Positions 1-7,797 of a DNA stretch of 32,919 nt are shown here, one piece after another. Origin of the DNA: Sphingomonas sp. PAMC 26605. Lineage in GTDB: Bacteria; Pseudomonadota; Alphaproteobacteria; Sphingomonadales; Sphingomonadaceae. How positions within the stretch are numbered: the first letter of the stretch is position 1; every line of letters starts with the position of its first letter. The stretch covers positions 2,054,220-2,087,138 of the forward strand of contig NZ_JH584241.1 in NCBI RefSeq assembly GCF_000241485.1, given 5' to 3'. A program made the translations under genes and the position numbers. Below the pieces are notes generated by a model. The model did not search any database and was not told the DNA's origin. It saw only the letters and a program-made list of their open reading frames with translations.

Positions 1-228
1 ATCATAGGGCGCGGCGAGCACGAGCCGCGTACGGTCGATCGTGCCGTCGGGGCGGACGGCCTGTTCGAGCACCGCAATCTGCGCGTCGAGCCGGTCGTCG
101 AGCCCGTGCATCACGAAGCGATCGAGCACCGCGCCGATCGTCACCGCGGCAAAGGCGAGTGCTGCGAGCGTGGCAACGAACGCGGTTACGAGGAGACGGC
201 CGTAGAGCGAGCGGGGGAGGAGGGTCAT
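1..228 (-). CDS. Sensor histidine kinase, N-terminal part (cut by window edge)
   Basis: The first 76 codons read without a stop from an ATG at 228 to the window edge. The protein begins with a short basic stretch and then a hydrophobic helix (about residues 10-33), followed by a stretch rich in Asp, Arg and Leu that looks like the start of a periplasmic sensor region. This is the usual N-terminus of a membrane histidine kinase. The identity rests mainly on context: an OmpR-type response regulator lies upstream on the same strand (stop at 401). The 172-bp gap between the two genes is unusually long for such a pair and is filled by a palindromic repeat. The kinase core (H-box, ATPase) is outside the window, so the call is an inference. 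Confidence 0.7.
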   Translation of the reverse strand, partial: MTLLPRSLYGRLLVTAFVATLAALAFAAVTIGAVLDRFVMHGLDDRLDAQIAVLEQAVRPDGTIDRTRLVLAAPYD

Positions 229-256
229 GGGATGCGAGCCGGTTGGTATCGCGCAA

Positions 257-357
257 GCCCCTCCCCTTTAGGGGAGGGGTTGGGGTGGGGCCGTACTGGG
301 CGACACGCTCGGTGAGACACCGCCCCACCCCCAACCCCTCCCCTGAAGGGGAGGGGC
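257..357. repeat. Family A palindromic repeat, copy 1 (REPIN-like)
   Basis: Two hairpin modules face each other. The left arm (257-291) is a CCCCTCCCC/GGGGAGGGG hairpin followed by a TTGGGGTGGGG tail. The right arm (322-357) is the inverse. The roughly 30-bp centre is unrelated to that of the other copies (1865-1975, 15263-15368, 24822-24920). This copy lies between the response regulator and kinase genes. Confidence 0.9.
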
Positions 358-400
358 GGCGCTCCGTCTGCGTGCGGCGCGATTGTGGAGAGCGGGTATG

Positions 401-1060
401 TCACCCCTCCACCACGCGATACCCGCGCCCACGGACAGTCTCGATCGCCTCGGCGCCGATCTTCTTGCGCAGCCGCCCGATGATCACCTCGAGCGAGTTC
501 GAATCGGGGTCCGAATCGCCCTCATAGACATGGTCGAGCAGATACAGCCGCTCGACCACCACGCCCTTGCGCAGCATCAGCGCCGACAGCACGCGCCATT
601 CGAGCGCGGTGAGCCGCAGCGGCAGACCGTCGAGCTCGACCTGCCCGGTCTGCGCATCGAACGCGACGCGCCCGCACACGATCCGCGCCGCGGCATTGCC
701 CGTCGCGCGACGCACCAAAGCGCGCAGCCGCATCACCAGTTCCTCGACGCGGAACGGCTTGGTCAGATAATCGTCGGCACCGGCGCGGAACCCTGCGACC
801 TTTTCCGACCAGCCGTCGCGCGCGGTGAGGATCAGCACCGGGAGCAGGCGGCCCGCGGCGCGCCATTCCGCGAGCACGGTGATCCCCGATTTGAGCGGCA
901 GGCCGAGATCGAGCACCGCCGCGTCATAGCCGCCGGTATCGCCGAGATGCGCGCCGTCCTCGCCATTGGTCGCGACATCGACCGCGAAATGCTCGGTGCG
1001 CAGCGCTTTCGCGATTCCCTCGGCGAGCGCTGCGTCGTCTTCGACTAATAAGATCCGCAT
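401..1060 (-). CDS. OmpR/PhoB-family response regulator
   Basis: This 219-residue protein has the normal length and order of the family: receiver domain (about 1-115) and winged-helix DNA-binding domain (about 125-217). The receiver shows the acidic pocket E7-D8-D9, phospho-acceptor D51 in VLDLGLP, T79 and K101 in the LTKPF motif. The C-terminus has the typical end of the wing (ETVRGRGYRV). It is the cytoplasmic output partner of the kinase encoded downstream at 228-1. The neighbouring divergent gene (1183) encodes an OB-fold-like envelope protein, an arrangement reminiscent of ygiW beside qseBC, so a QseB/PmrA-like role is possible but not proven. The intergenic region contains a perfect inverted repeat (1108-1125) that could be its binding site. 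Confidence 0.92.
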   Translation of the reverse strand: MRILLVEDDAALAEGIAKALRTEHFAVDVATNGEDGAHLGDTGGYDAAVLDLGLPLKSGITVLAEWRAAGRLLPVLILTARDGWSEKVAGFRAGADDYLTKPFRVEELVMRLRALVRRATGNAAARIVCGRVAFDAQTGQVELDGLPLRLTALEWRVLSALMLRKGVVVERLYLLDHVYEGDSDPDSNSLEVIIGRLRKKIGAEAIETVRGRGYRVVEG

Positions 1061-1107
1061 GTCCGTGTCCTTTGCACCGCGCGCTAGGCGGACTGCCTAA
1101 ACCGAGA

Positions 1108-1125
1108 CTGAACCGACAAGTTCAG
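1108..1125. promoter_or_regulatory. Inverted repeat in the divergent promoter region, possible operator
   Basis: CTGAAC and GTTCAG are perfect 6-bp arms separated by CGACAA. The element sits in the 122-bp gap between the divergently transcribed regulator (start 1060) and the OB-fold-like gene (start 1183). Binding by the response regulator is an inference. Confidence 0.45.
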
Positions 1126-1182
1126 CGCGGTGGCGGGCCGGGTCCGTAGAAAGGGGCATCAACCCAGCAAGGAGTACATACA

Positions 1183-1857
1183 ATGACCGACCGAATCGAA
1201 GGCCCCTATGCCGATTTCGAACCCGTCGCCGAACGCCGCCCGGCGCGCAAACTGCCGGTGCGCGCCGCGCTGATCGGCGCCGCCTTGCTCGCGCTCGGCG
1301 TCGGCGGCGGGGCGACGATCGCGCAGATGACCGGCCCCTCGGTCGAGATGGCGCCGGTCAATCCGGTGGCGATCCGCTCGCTGAGCGACAATGGCAGCGT
1401 GATCAGCGTACGCGGCAAGGTCGCCGAGGTTTATGGCCCGATGTTCGTGCTCGCCGATGGCAGCGGGCGCGCGCTGGTCGATCTCGGTCGGCAGGGCGAC
1501 GGCACCGGGCTCGTCAGCGCGGGGCAGGCGGTGACCGTCCAGGGCCGTTACGGCCACGGCCTGATCCACGCCTCGTTCCTCGTCGCCGCCGACGGCAAGG
1601 TCGTCGCGCTGCGCCCGATGGGCCCGCCGCCGCATGGGCCGGGAGGACCTGGTGGTCAGGGTGGTCCGGGCGGACCTGGCGACTTCCGCCCCGGCCCGCA
1701 CGACCGCGGACCGCGTGGGCCGGGCGCGCCGGGCGCGGAGCGCGGCCCGGACGGTGGCCCCGATGGCGCCGACACGCCACCGCCGCCGCCCGCAGCTGCA
1801 CCGGCACCGGCCGCCCCCGCACCCGCTGCCACCGCCGCGGCGGCGCATACGAAGTGA
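1183..1857 (+). CDS. Membrane-anchored OB-fold-like protein with Gly/Pro-rich tail
   Basis: This 224-residue protein has three parts. Residues 26-48 form one hydrophobic helix after a charged cytoplasmic start. Residues 57-135 form a beta-rich domain (ISVRGKVAEVYG, FVLADGSGRALVDLG, AVTVQGRYGHG), which resembles the bacterial OB-fold seen in YgiW/NirD-like proteins. From about 140 to the end there is a low-complexity tail of GPGG-type and then Pro/Ala repeats. AAGGAG at 1169-1174 fixes the start. It is transcribed divergently from the two-component genes, so it may be their target, as ygiW is for qseBC-type systems. The OB-fold assignment rests on pattern reading, not on an alignment; the function is unknown. 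Confidence 0.7.
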   Translation: MTDRIEGPYADFEPVAERRPARKLPVRAALIGAALLALGVGGGATIAQMTGPSVEMAPVNPVAIRSLSDNGSVISVRGKVAEVYGPMFVLADGSGRALVDLGRQGDGTGLVSAGQAVTVQGRYGHGLIHASFLVAADGKVVALRPMGPPPHGPGGPGGQGGPGGPGDFRPGPHDRGPRGPGAPGAERGPDGGPDGADTPPPPPAAAPAPAAPAPAATAAAAHTK

Positions 1858-1864
1858 TGCAATC

Positions 1865-1975
1865 GCCTCCCCTCCCTGAAAGGGAGGGGCTGGGGGTGGG
1901 TCGGCCCGTGGTCGGGCGGAAGAGTATTACGGAGAGCAACCCACCCCCAACCCCTCCCTTCCAGGGAGGGGAGGC
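1865..1975. repeat. Family A palindromic repeat, copy 2
   Basis: The left module (1865-1901) is a CCTCCC/GGGAGG hairpin with a CTGGGGGTGGGT tail; the right module (1939-1975) is its inverse. It lies just after the OB-fold-like gene and before the convergent end of the cyclic-di-GMP gene. The central spacer is unrelated to that of the other copies. Confidence 0.9.
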
Positions 1976-2049
1976 GAAGGACGAGCGCTGCGCACATCCG
2001 GCTGCGGCGCTCGGCGGGTAACGCTCCGCGCCCTCCCAAGCGAAGGGTG

Positions 2050-4215
2050 TTATCCCGCCTTGCGCGCCGGCTGGACCGCCGACGGACACGTCAGGCGCTC
2101 CATGTTGAAATTCTCGGCGAACTCGAGCCCGGCCTTGCCTTCGGCCGCCCAGCGCAGCGTCGCGGGAAACATCTGGTCCTCGAGCAATTCGATCAGCACC
2201 TCGATCTCGCCCGTACCGGCATCGACGTCGATCCCGTCGATCATTGCGCCGGTGGTCGACAGATTGCGGATCCGCACTTCGCCGACGACCTCGCCCGACT
2301 GGATCTTCGCGGTGCGCAGCATCGCGGTCCGCGGGCTGCGGCTGATGCGATAGCCGCTGGCGGTGGCGCGGCCCCCGCCGGCGGCGAGCTGCGCCAGCAC
2401 GTCCGCGGCGCGCGCGGGCTTGCCATAGACATAGCCCTGGATGTGGCTGCAGCCGAGATCGCGGATCAGCGCGATCTCGTCGTGATTCTCGACCCCCTCG
2501 GCGGTGGTCTCCATCCCGAGCGTCTCGGCCAGGCTGACGATCGCCTTGATGATCGCGGCGTTGCGGTTGCCCGCGATCGCCGCGCCGCGGACGAAGCTCT
2601 GGTCGATCTTGATCTTGTCGAACGGCGCCTTTTTGAGATAGCCGAGCGAGGAATAGCCCGTCCCGAAATCGTCGAGCGCGAGCCGCACGCCGCAGCCTTT
2701 GAGCGTCTTGAACATCTGCTCGGTCGCGGCGTTCTCGTTGAGGAACACGCCTTCGGTGATCTCGAGTTCGAGCCGCTGCGGCGCGATCCCCGATTTGGCG
2801 AGCGCCGAGGTGACCAGCGTCGGCAAGGCCGGATTGGCGAACTGGATCGGCGAGACGTTGACCGCGACGCGCACGTCCTTCGGCCAGGCCGCCGCATCGA
2901 GACAGGCGGTGCGCAGCGCCCATTCGCCGATCGATTCGATCAGCCCGCAATCCTCGGCGACGGGGATGAAGTCGCTCGGGCTGACGAGGCCGCGCGTCGG
3001 ATGCGACCAGCGCAGCAGCGCCTCATAGCCGACGATCCGCTCGGTCGTGGTGCTGACGACGGGCTGATAGGCAACGAAGAACTGGTTGCCCGCGAGCGCG
3101 TCGCGCAGATCGTCCTCGAGCTGCTTGCGGCTTTGCGCACCGGCGAGCATTTCGGGGCGGAAGAAGCGGTGGATGCCGCGCCCGTCGCCCTTGGCGGCAT
3201 ACAGCGCGAGATCGGCGTTGCGGACGAGCGTTTCGGCATCGTGCCCGTCTTCGGGCGCGATCGCGACGCCGATCGAGCAGCCGATGCTGATCGCCGAGCC
3301 GTCGATCGTATAGGGTTGCGACAAATCGAAGATCACGCGCCGGGCGAGGTCGCCGAGCTGGGTGCGATCGGTCTCGTTGGGCAGGATCACCTGGAACTCG
3401 TCGCCGCCGAGGCGCCCGACCAGCCCGTCGCCGCCGATCGCGCGTTGCAGCCGCTGCGCGACCTGCTTGAGCAGCGCATCGCCGGTCTGGTGGCCGAGCG
3501 TGTCGTTGACCGCCTTGAAGCGGTCGAGATCGAGCAGGAACAGCGCGCTGGTATGGTGCGCGGAGCTGTTGCGGCTGAGCGTCTGCTCGAGCGAGAGGCG
3601 CAGCCGCTGGCGGTTGGCGAGGCCGGTGAGCCCGTCGAACAAAGCGAGCCGGGTGATCTCGGCATCGGCGCGGCGGCTCTCGGTCAAGTCGCTGCCGCTG
3701 CCGACGAAGCCGATAAACTGGCCGGCGGGGTCGGTGATCGGGCGCCCCGAGATCGACCACCAGCGTTCGAGCTTGGCGCGGCTCGCCGGGCGGACCGAGT
3801 AATTCGAAAAGGCGGTGTGCGCGGCGAGGTGGAAGCCGAGCGTGCGCTCGGTCTCGGACGAGGCGCTGTCCATGCGGAACACCGCGTGCAGCGGTTGGCC
3901 GAGCGCGGGCGCATCGGGGGCGTCGAGTTCGGCGGCGACCTTTTCGGACAGGTAGCTGAGGCAGCCGTCCCGATCGGTGCGCCAGAACCAGCCGTTCGAA
4001 TGCGCCTCGAATTCATCGACCAGCAGCCGCGCCAGCCGATCGCGCGAGTCGCGTTCGGGGTGCGGTGCGCTCGGGCGGCGGCGGGCAGCGCGCAGGGCAA
4101 AGGCGGCGCCGCCGGCCCCGACGGCAAGAGCGAGGATCAGCGCGGGGAGCATGAGGAGAGACATCCGCGCCAGTATAGCGCGCGATCCTTTCCAAAATGC
4201 TCGCATCGGCCGCAA
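2050..4215 (-). CDS. PAS-GGDEF-EAL-PilZ cyclic-di-GMP turnover and sensing protein
   Basis: This 721-residue protein has one N-terminal membrane helix (about 19-42), a PAS-like sensor (about 66-185), a GGDEF domain (about 190-350; GGDEF at 270-274), an EAL domain (about 365-610; EAL at 398-400, DDFGTGYSSL from 515, TAEGVE from 571) and a C-terminal PilZ-type domain (about 625-705; N651, S653 and G656 of the NxSxxG motif). The signature residues of cyclase and phosphodiesterase are both present, so both activities are possible. The PilZ part may let the protein sense its own product; its usual RxxxR motif is less clear. The start is uncertain: M18 (4164) would place the membrane helix at the very N-terminus, and neither start has a strong ribosome site. 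Located at the inner membrane by inference. Confidence 0.93.
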   Translation of the reverse strand: MRPMRAFWKGSRAILARMSLLMLPALILALAVGAGGAAFALRAARRRPSAPHPERDSRDRLARLLVDEFEAHSNGWFWRTDRDGCLSYLSEKVAAELDAPDAPALGQPLHAVFRMDSASSETERTLGFHLAAHTAFSNYSVRPASRAKLERWWSISGRPITDPAGQFIGFVGSGSDLTESRRADAEITRLALFDGLTGLANRQRLRLSLEQTLSRNSSAHHTSALFLLDLDRFKAVNDTLGHQTGDALLKQVAQRLQRAIGGDGLVGRLGGDEFQVILPNETDRTQLGDLARRVIFDLSQPYTIDGSAISIGCSIGVAIAPEDGHDAETLVRNADLALYAAKGDGRGIHRFFRPEMLAGAQSRKQLEDDLRDALAGNQFFVAYQPVVSTTTERIVGYEALLRWSHPTRGLVSPSDFIPVAEDCGLIESIGEWALRTACLDAAAWPKDVRVAVNVSPIQFANPALPTLVTSALAKSGIAPQRLELEITEGVFLNENAATEQMFKTLKGCGVRLALDDFGTGYSSLGYLKKAPFDKIKIDQSFVRGAAIAGNRNAAIIKAIVSLAETLGMETTAEGVENHDEIALIRDLGCSHIQGYVYGKPARAADVLAQLAAGGGRATASGYRISRSPRTAMLRTAKIQSGEVVGEVRIRNLSTTGAMIDGIDVDAGTGEIEVLIELLEDQMFPATLRWAAEGKAGLEFAENFNMERLTCPSAVQPARKAG

Positions 4216-4322
4216 AGGCTCGCATCGGCCATAATCGGCAGGCCCGCCGGCGCCACACGCGGCGGACGGCTTGGCGCGCGGCGGTCATGGCTTTAAGGGC
4301 GGCGGCACAGGAGTAGCCCCCC

Positions 4323-5840
4323 ATGACCACCATCATCCGCGAAGCCGATCTGATCGAGAGCGTCGCCGACGCGCTGCAATTCATCTCCTTCTATCATCCG
4401 ATGGATTATATTCGCGCGCTCGGCGAAGCGTACGATGCCGAGCAGGGCCCCGCCGCCAAGGATGCGATCGCGCAGATCCTGACCAACAGCCGGATGTGCG
4501 CCGAGGGGCACCGCCCGATCTGCCAGGACACCGGCATCGTCAACGTCTTCGTCAAATGGGGCATGGAGTGCCGCTTCGACGAGACGACACGCTCGCTGCA
4601 GGAGATCGTCGACGAGGGCGTGCGGCTTGCGTACCTCAACCCCGACAACAAATTGCGCGCCTCGGTGCTGACCGACCCCGCCTTCACGCGGCGCAACACC
4701 AAGGACAATACGCCGAGCGTGCTCCACGTCGAGCTGGTGCCGGGCGCGCGCGTCTCGGTCGATGTCGCGGCGAAAGGCGGCGGCAGCGAGAACAAGTCGA
4801 AGTTCAAGATGATGAACCCGTCCGATTCGATCGTCGACTGGGTGCTCGAGATGCTGCCGCAGATGGGCGCGGGCTGGTGCCCGCCGGGGATGCTCGGCAT
4901 CGGCATCGGCGGGACGGCGGAGCATTGCATGCTGCTCGCCAAGCAGGCGCTGATGGAGCCCATTGATATGGGCCCCTTGAAGGCGCGTGGCCCCCGCACC
5001 GACATTGAGGCGCTCAGGATCGAAATTTTTGACAAGGTCAACGCGCTCGGCATCGGCGCGCAGGGGCTGGGCGGTCTCTCGACGATCCTCGACGTCAAGA
5101 TCCTCGACGCGCCGTGCCACGCCGCGGGCAAGCCGGTCGGCATGATTCCCAATTGCGCGGCGACGCGCCACGCGCATTTCGTGCTCGACGGATCGGGCCC
5201 GGCGTTCCTCGAGGCGCCCAAGCTCGACGAATGGCCCAAGGTCGACTGGCAGCCCGACAGCGCCGCGATCCGCGTCGATCTCGACACGCTGACCCCCGAA
5301 TCGGTGCAGGGCTGGAAGCAGGGCGACCGGCTGCTGCTGAGCGGCAAGATGCTCACCGGCCGCGACGCCGCGCACAAGCGGATCAAGGACATGCTCGATG
5401 CGGGCGAGCCGCTGCCGGTCGAGTTCGCGGGCCGCGTGATCTATTATGTCGGCCCGGTCGATCCGGTCGGTGACGAAGTGGTCGGGCCGGCAGGGCCGAC
5501 GACCGCGACGCGGATGGACAAGTTCACGCGGATGATGCTCGACCAGGGGCTGCTCGCGATGGTCGGCAAGGCCGAGCGCGGGCCCGACGCGACCAAGGCG
5601 ATCGCGGAAGGGAGGAGCGCCTATCTGATGGCGGTCGGCGGCGCGGCGTATCTCGTCGCGCGCGCGATCAAGGGATCGAAGGTCGTCGGTTTCGCGGATC
5701 TCGGGATGGAGGCGATCTACGAATTCGAGGTCGAGGATTTCCCGGTGACGGTGGCGGTCGATTCGACTGGGGCGAACGTCCACCAGCTCGCGCCTTTGGT
5801 GTGGAAGGAAAAGATCGCGCGCGAAGGGTTGCAGGTGTGA
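4323..5840 (+). CDS. fumA: Class I fumarate hydratase ([4Fe-4S])
   Basis: This 505-residue protein interconverts fumarate and malate in the TCA cycle. It carries the class I signatures ICQDTG (C67), PPGMLGIGIGG beside C186, and the MIPNCAATRHAH block with C278. The Cys spacing (119 and 92 residues) closely follows the three cluster ligands known in class I fumarases (119 and 94), so an oxygen-sensitive [4Fe-4S] cluster is predicted. The N- and C-terminal halves are fused in one chain, as in FumA. CAGGAG at 4308-4313 supports the ATG. It is monocistronic and divergent from the cyclic-di-GMP gene. A palindromic repeat follows 4 bases after the stop codon. Confidence 0.96.
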   Translation: MTTIIREADLIESVADALQFISFYHPMDYIRALGEAYDAEQGPAAKDAIAQILTNSRMCAEGHRPICQDTGIVNVFVKWGMECRFDETTRSLQEIVDEGVRLAYLNPDNKLRASVLTDPAFTRRNTKDNTPSVLHVELVPGARVSVDVAAKGGGSENKSKFKMMNPSDSIVDWVLEMLPQMGAGWCPPGMLGIGIGGTAEHCMLLAKQALMEPIDMGPLKARGPRTDIEALRIEIFDKVNALGIGAQGLGGLSTILDVKILDAPCHAAGKPVGMIPNCAATRHAHFVLDGSGPAFLEAPKLDEWPKVDWQPDSAAIRVDLDTLTPESVQGWKQGDRLLLSGKMLTGRDAAHKRIKDMLDAGEPLPVEFAGRVIYYVGPVDPVGDEVVGPAGPTTATRMDKFTRMMLDQGLLAMVGKAERGPDATKAIAEGRSAYLMAVGGAAYLVARAIKGSKVVGFADLGMEAIYEFEVEDFPVTVAVDSTGANVHQLAPLVWKEKIAREGLQV

Positions 5841-5844
5841 TGCC

Positions 5845-5943
5845 GTCGCCCCGGCGCAGGCCGGGGCCGCTCCGTTGTGGGGCGTGACGGGTGATCTCGC
5901 GACCGCTACATCTTCCAGCGGCCCCGGCCTGCGCCGGGGCGAC
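5845..5943. repeat. Family B inverted repeat, upstream copy
   Basis: Perfect 27-bp inverted arms lie at 5845-5871 and 5917-5943. Each arm contains an inner CCCCGGC/GCCGGGG hairpin. The 45-bp centre is AT-richer. The right arm ends 10 bp before the start of the GIY-YIG gene. A second copy follows the gene (6239-6326). Confidence 0.92.
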
Positions 5944-5953
5944 GGGGGTGGGG

Positions 5954-6238
5954 ATGGGCGGTTATACGTACATCATGACCAACAAGGGGTTCGGGGTGCT
6001 CTACATCGGCGTGACCTCGGACATCGCGCGCATCCAGGCACATCGCGAGGGGCGCGGCTCGGCGTTCGCGCGGAAGTGGGGGTGCACCCGGCTCGTCTAT
6101 ATCGAACATCACGATCGGATCGAGGACGCCATCGTCCGCGAGAAGCGCCTCAAGGATTGGAACCGCATCTGGAAATGCCGCCTGATCGCCGAGGCCAATC
6201 CGAACTGGGACGATCTCTGGGAGTCGATCAATCGCTAG
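5954..6238 (+). CDS. Small GIY-YIG domain protein (YhbQ-like)
   Basis: This protein of 94 residues is essentially a lone GIY-YIG nuclease fold. Visible residues are Y5/Y7 of the first strand, Y18-I19-G20, R26 and H30 on the first helix, and the metal-binding E63 in AIVREKRLK. A reading frame from 5891 would be longer, but its first residues are translated repeat DNA; the ATG at 5954, preceded by a G-rich stretch, fits the family. Proteins of this type (UPF0213/YhbQ) are abundant and poorly understood; no substrate can be stated. The gene sits between two copies of the same inverted repeat, starting 10 bp after one and ending directly before the other, which suggests that gene and repeats behave as one unit. 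Confidence 0.9.
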   Translation: MGGYTYIMTNKGFGVLYIGVTSDIARIQAHREGRGSAFARKWGCTRLVYIEHHDRIEDAIVREKRLKDWNRIWKCRLIAEANPNWDDLWESINR

Positions 6239-6326
6239 CGTCGCCCCGGCGCAGGCCGGGGCCGGTGGTTGGGGGGCACGCGTCTCGCCCGGCAACGCAG
6301 CGGCCCCGGCCTACGCCGGGGCGACG
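6239..6326. repeat. Family B inverted repeat, downstream copy
   Basis: Arms of 26 bp lie at 6239-6264 and 6301-6326 with one mismatch, and match the arms at 5845-5943. The repeat begins at the first base after the TAG stop of the GIY-YIG gene. Confidence 0.92.
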
Positions 6327-6437
6327 TAAACGGATACGCCTCCCGCTAACGCGCAGAGCCTCTTGGTACGGGCGCGAAACGAAATTCGCTTGGGGCCTTC
6401 GCCCCCCAGTGCTAAAGCGCGCGCGGGGGGATCCGAC

Positions 6438-6893
6438 GTGCCAGCATCGCTCACACCGCGAGGATATGATGTGTCGCTCGATCGGGCCGGGCTCGCGCTC
6501 GGCGCGGGGGGCGTGGTCGGGGGGCTGTTCGCCGCACTGCTGGTCACCGTCGGAAGCGGGTTCGACCCGTTCCCGATGCTGATCGGCTTCATCGTCGGCG
6601 CGGTGATCACCGCGATGGCGGTCGTCGCGATCGGCGGGCCGGTCTGGCTGCTGTGCCATGCGCTCGATCGGCGCGGGCCATGGAGCGCGGTCAGCGTCGG
6701 CGCGCTCGCCGGTTTCGCGCTGTTTCTCGGCGGGCAGACGTACGGCTTCGGGATCTTTGCGATGCCGCCGGGGGACGCGCCGGGCTTGCTGTACCGCTGG
6801 ATCAGCGCGATCGCGACCAGCCTCGTGCTGGCGCTGGTTTCCGCGCTGATCGGCTGGACGATGTGGCGCGTGGCGTATCGGCGCCTGGGGTAG
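6438..6893 (+). CDS. Hypothetical protein with four membrane helices
   Basis: Four hydrophobic segments are visible, beginning at AGLALGAGG, MLIGFIVGA, AVSVGALAG and WISAIATSL, with short loops and an Arg-rich C-terminus (WRVAYRRLG). The family is not recognised. The start is unsure: GTG at 6438 has a G-run at 6425-6430, and GTG at 6471 has GAGGA just upstream; longer starts would translate low-quality upstream DNA. The gene stands alone between a family B and a family C repeat. An integral inner-membrane location is inferred. Confidence 0.65.
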   Translation: MPASLTPRGYDVSLDRAGLALGAGGVVGGLFAALLVTVGSGFDPFPMLIGFIVGAVITAMAVVAIGGPVWLLCHALDRRGPWSAVSVGALAGFALFLGGQTYGFGIFAMPPGDAPGLLYRWISAIATSLVLALVSALIGWTMWRVAYRRLG

Positions 6894-6913
6894 CGAGCGG
6901 ATAAACGAGCGTC

Positions 6914-7007
6914 GTCACCCCGGCCTTGTGCCGGGGTCCACCGTGACGCCGAAGCTTCCGCCGCTGGATTTGCGGCCCGGTGGACCCCGGGACGAGCCCG
7001 GGGGGAT
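6914..7007. repeat. Family C inverted repeat
   Basis: The left arm reads CACCCCGGCC...GCCGGGGTCCACCG (about 6914-6943); the right arm starts with CGGTGGACCCCGG (6978-6990) and continues to about 7007 with imperfect complementarity. Each arm has an inner CCCCGG/CCGGGG hairpin. It lies between the convergent ends of the membrane-protein and DUF3617-like genes. Confidence 0.8.
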
Positions 7008-7056
7008 GGTCGATCCCGGACAAGGAGCGCCCCCCGCCGTAATGAGCCCGCCCCGC

Positions 7057-7620
7057 TTACGGCTTGGCGGCAGGAGCCACCGGTGCAGGGCCGGCGGCGG
7101 CAGGCGCGTCGGGCGGAGTGATGTCGCCGGGCTTGCACTCGCCGCTGCGGGTCGAGGTGATGTGCATCTGCATCGTGCCTTCCTTGGCGCCGCCTGCGGC
7201 ATAGCCCACGGTCTGCATCGTCATGTCCTGCTTGGTCGCGCTGTTGCTGCCGTCGATCGTCATCTTGACCATGCCGCCGGTCGGCTGCTTGCAGGTCGCG
7301 GCGACGTGGATCGTCGCGCCCGACACGTCCTTCTTCTCGAAGCTGCAGTTCTGGCCGCGCGACGCCATCTGCTCCATTGCCTTGCCGAAATCTTCCTTGC
7401 TGGCGGCCGCCGGCGTGAGGCAGACCGAGGTGGTCGCCATCGTATCGAACATCTTCTGCATCTGCGTCTTGGTCTCGGGCGTCGCGCCGCGCCCCTCGAG
7501 CTTGAGGATCTCGATCTTCTGCGACCAGCTGCCGGCCTGGCGCTTGACCGGCCCCGAGGGCGAGCAGGCGGCGGCGAGCAGCGGAAGCGCCAGCAAAGCG
7601 GCGGTGGTGCGTAAGGTCAT
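7057..7620 (-). CDS. DUF3617-like lipoprotein
   Basis: This protein of 187 residues starts with a lipoprotein signal peptide: hydrophobic core LLALPLLAAAC with the lipobox Cys at 19. The mature part begins near RQAGSWSQKIEILKLEG, has Cys residues in the pattern SVCLTP, QNCSFE, ATCKQP and GECKPGD (probably two disulfides), and ends in a Pro/Ala-rich tail. This layout fits the DUF3617 family, common in sphingomonads and without known function. An envelope location is inferred. Its promoter region is shared with the divergent toxin gene at 7798. Confidence 0.82.
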   Translation of the reverse strand: MTLRTTAALLALPLLAAACSPSGPVKRQAGSWSQKIEILKLEGRGATPETKTQMQKMFDTMATTSVCLTPAAASKEDFGKAMEQMASRGQNCSFEKKDVSGATIHVAATCKQPTGGMVKMTIDGSNSATKQDMTMQTVGYAAGGAKEGTMQMHITSTRSGECKPGDITPPDAPAAAGPAPVAPAAKP

Positions 7621-7797
7621 GATGTCTCTCCCGGAAGCTGCGGATGCGCGTCTGTCGGCGCGTTCCTTCTCATATTGCGGGCCTATGGCAATCCCGATTC
7701 CGGCATGTGCCCGCCGATGGCGCTCTCGAATCCGGATATGTTCTTGTAATGTTCTCCTTCTCGTGCTATGCAGTTCTCCTGATTCGGGGGAAGCGGG

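Noticed and set aside
257..357. Family A repeats as a CRISPR array
   Set aside because: The units are inverted hairpin pairs scattered singly over 25 kb, not direct repeats with regular spacers.
2047..4296. A 749-codon open frame on the plus strand opposite the cyclic-di-GMP gene
   Set aside because: It is an antisense shadow in GC-rich DNA: composition is Arg/Ala/Asp-rich without recognisable domains, while the minus strand shows intact GGDEF, EAL and PilZ motifs.
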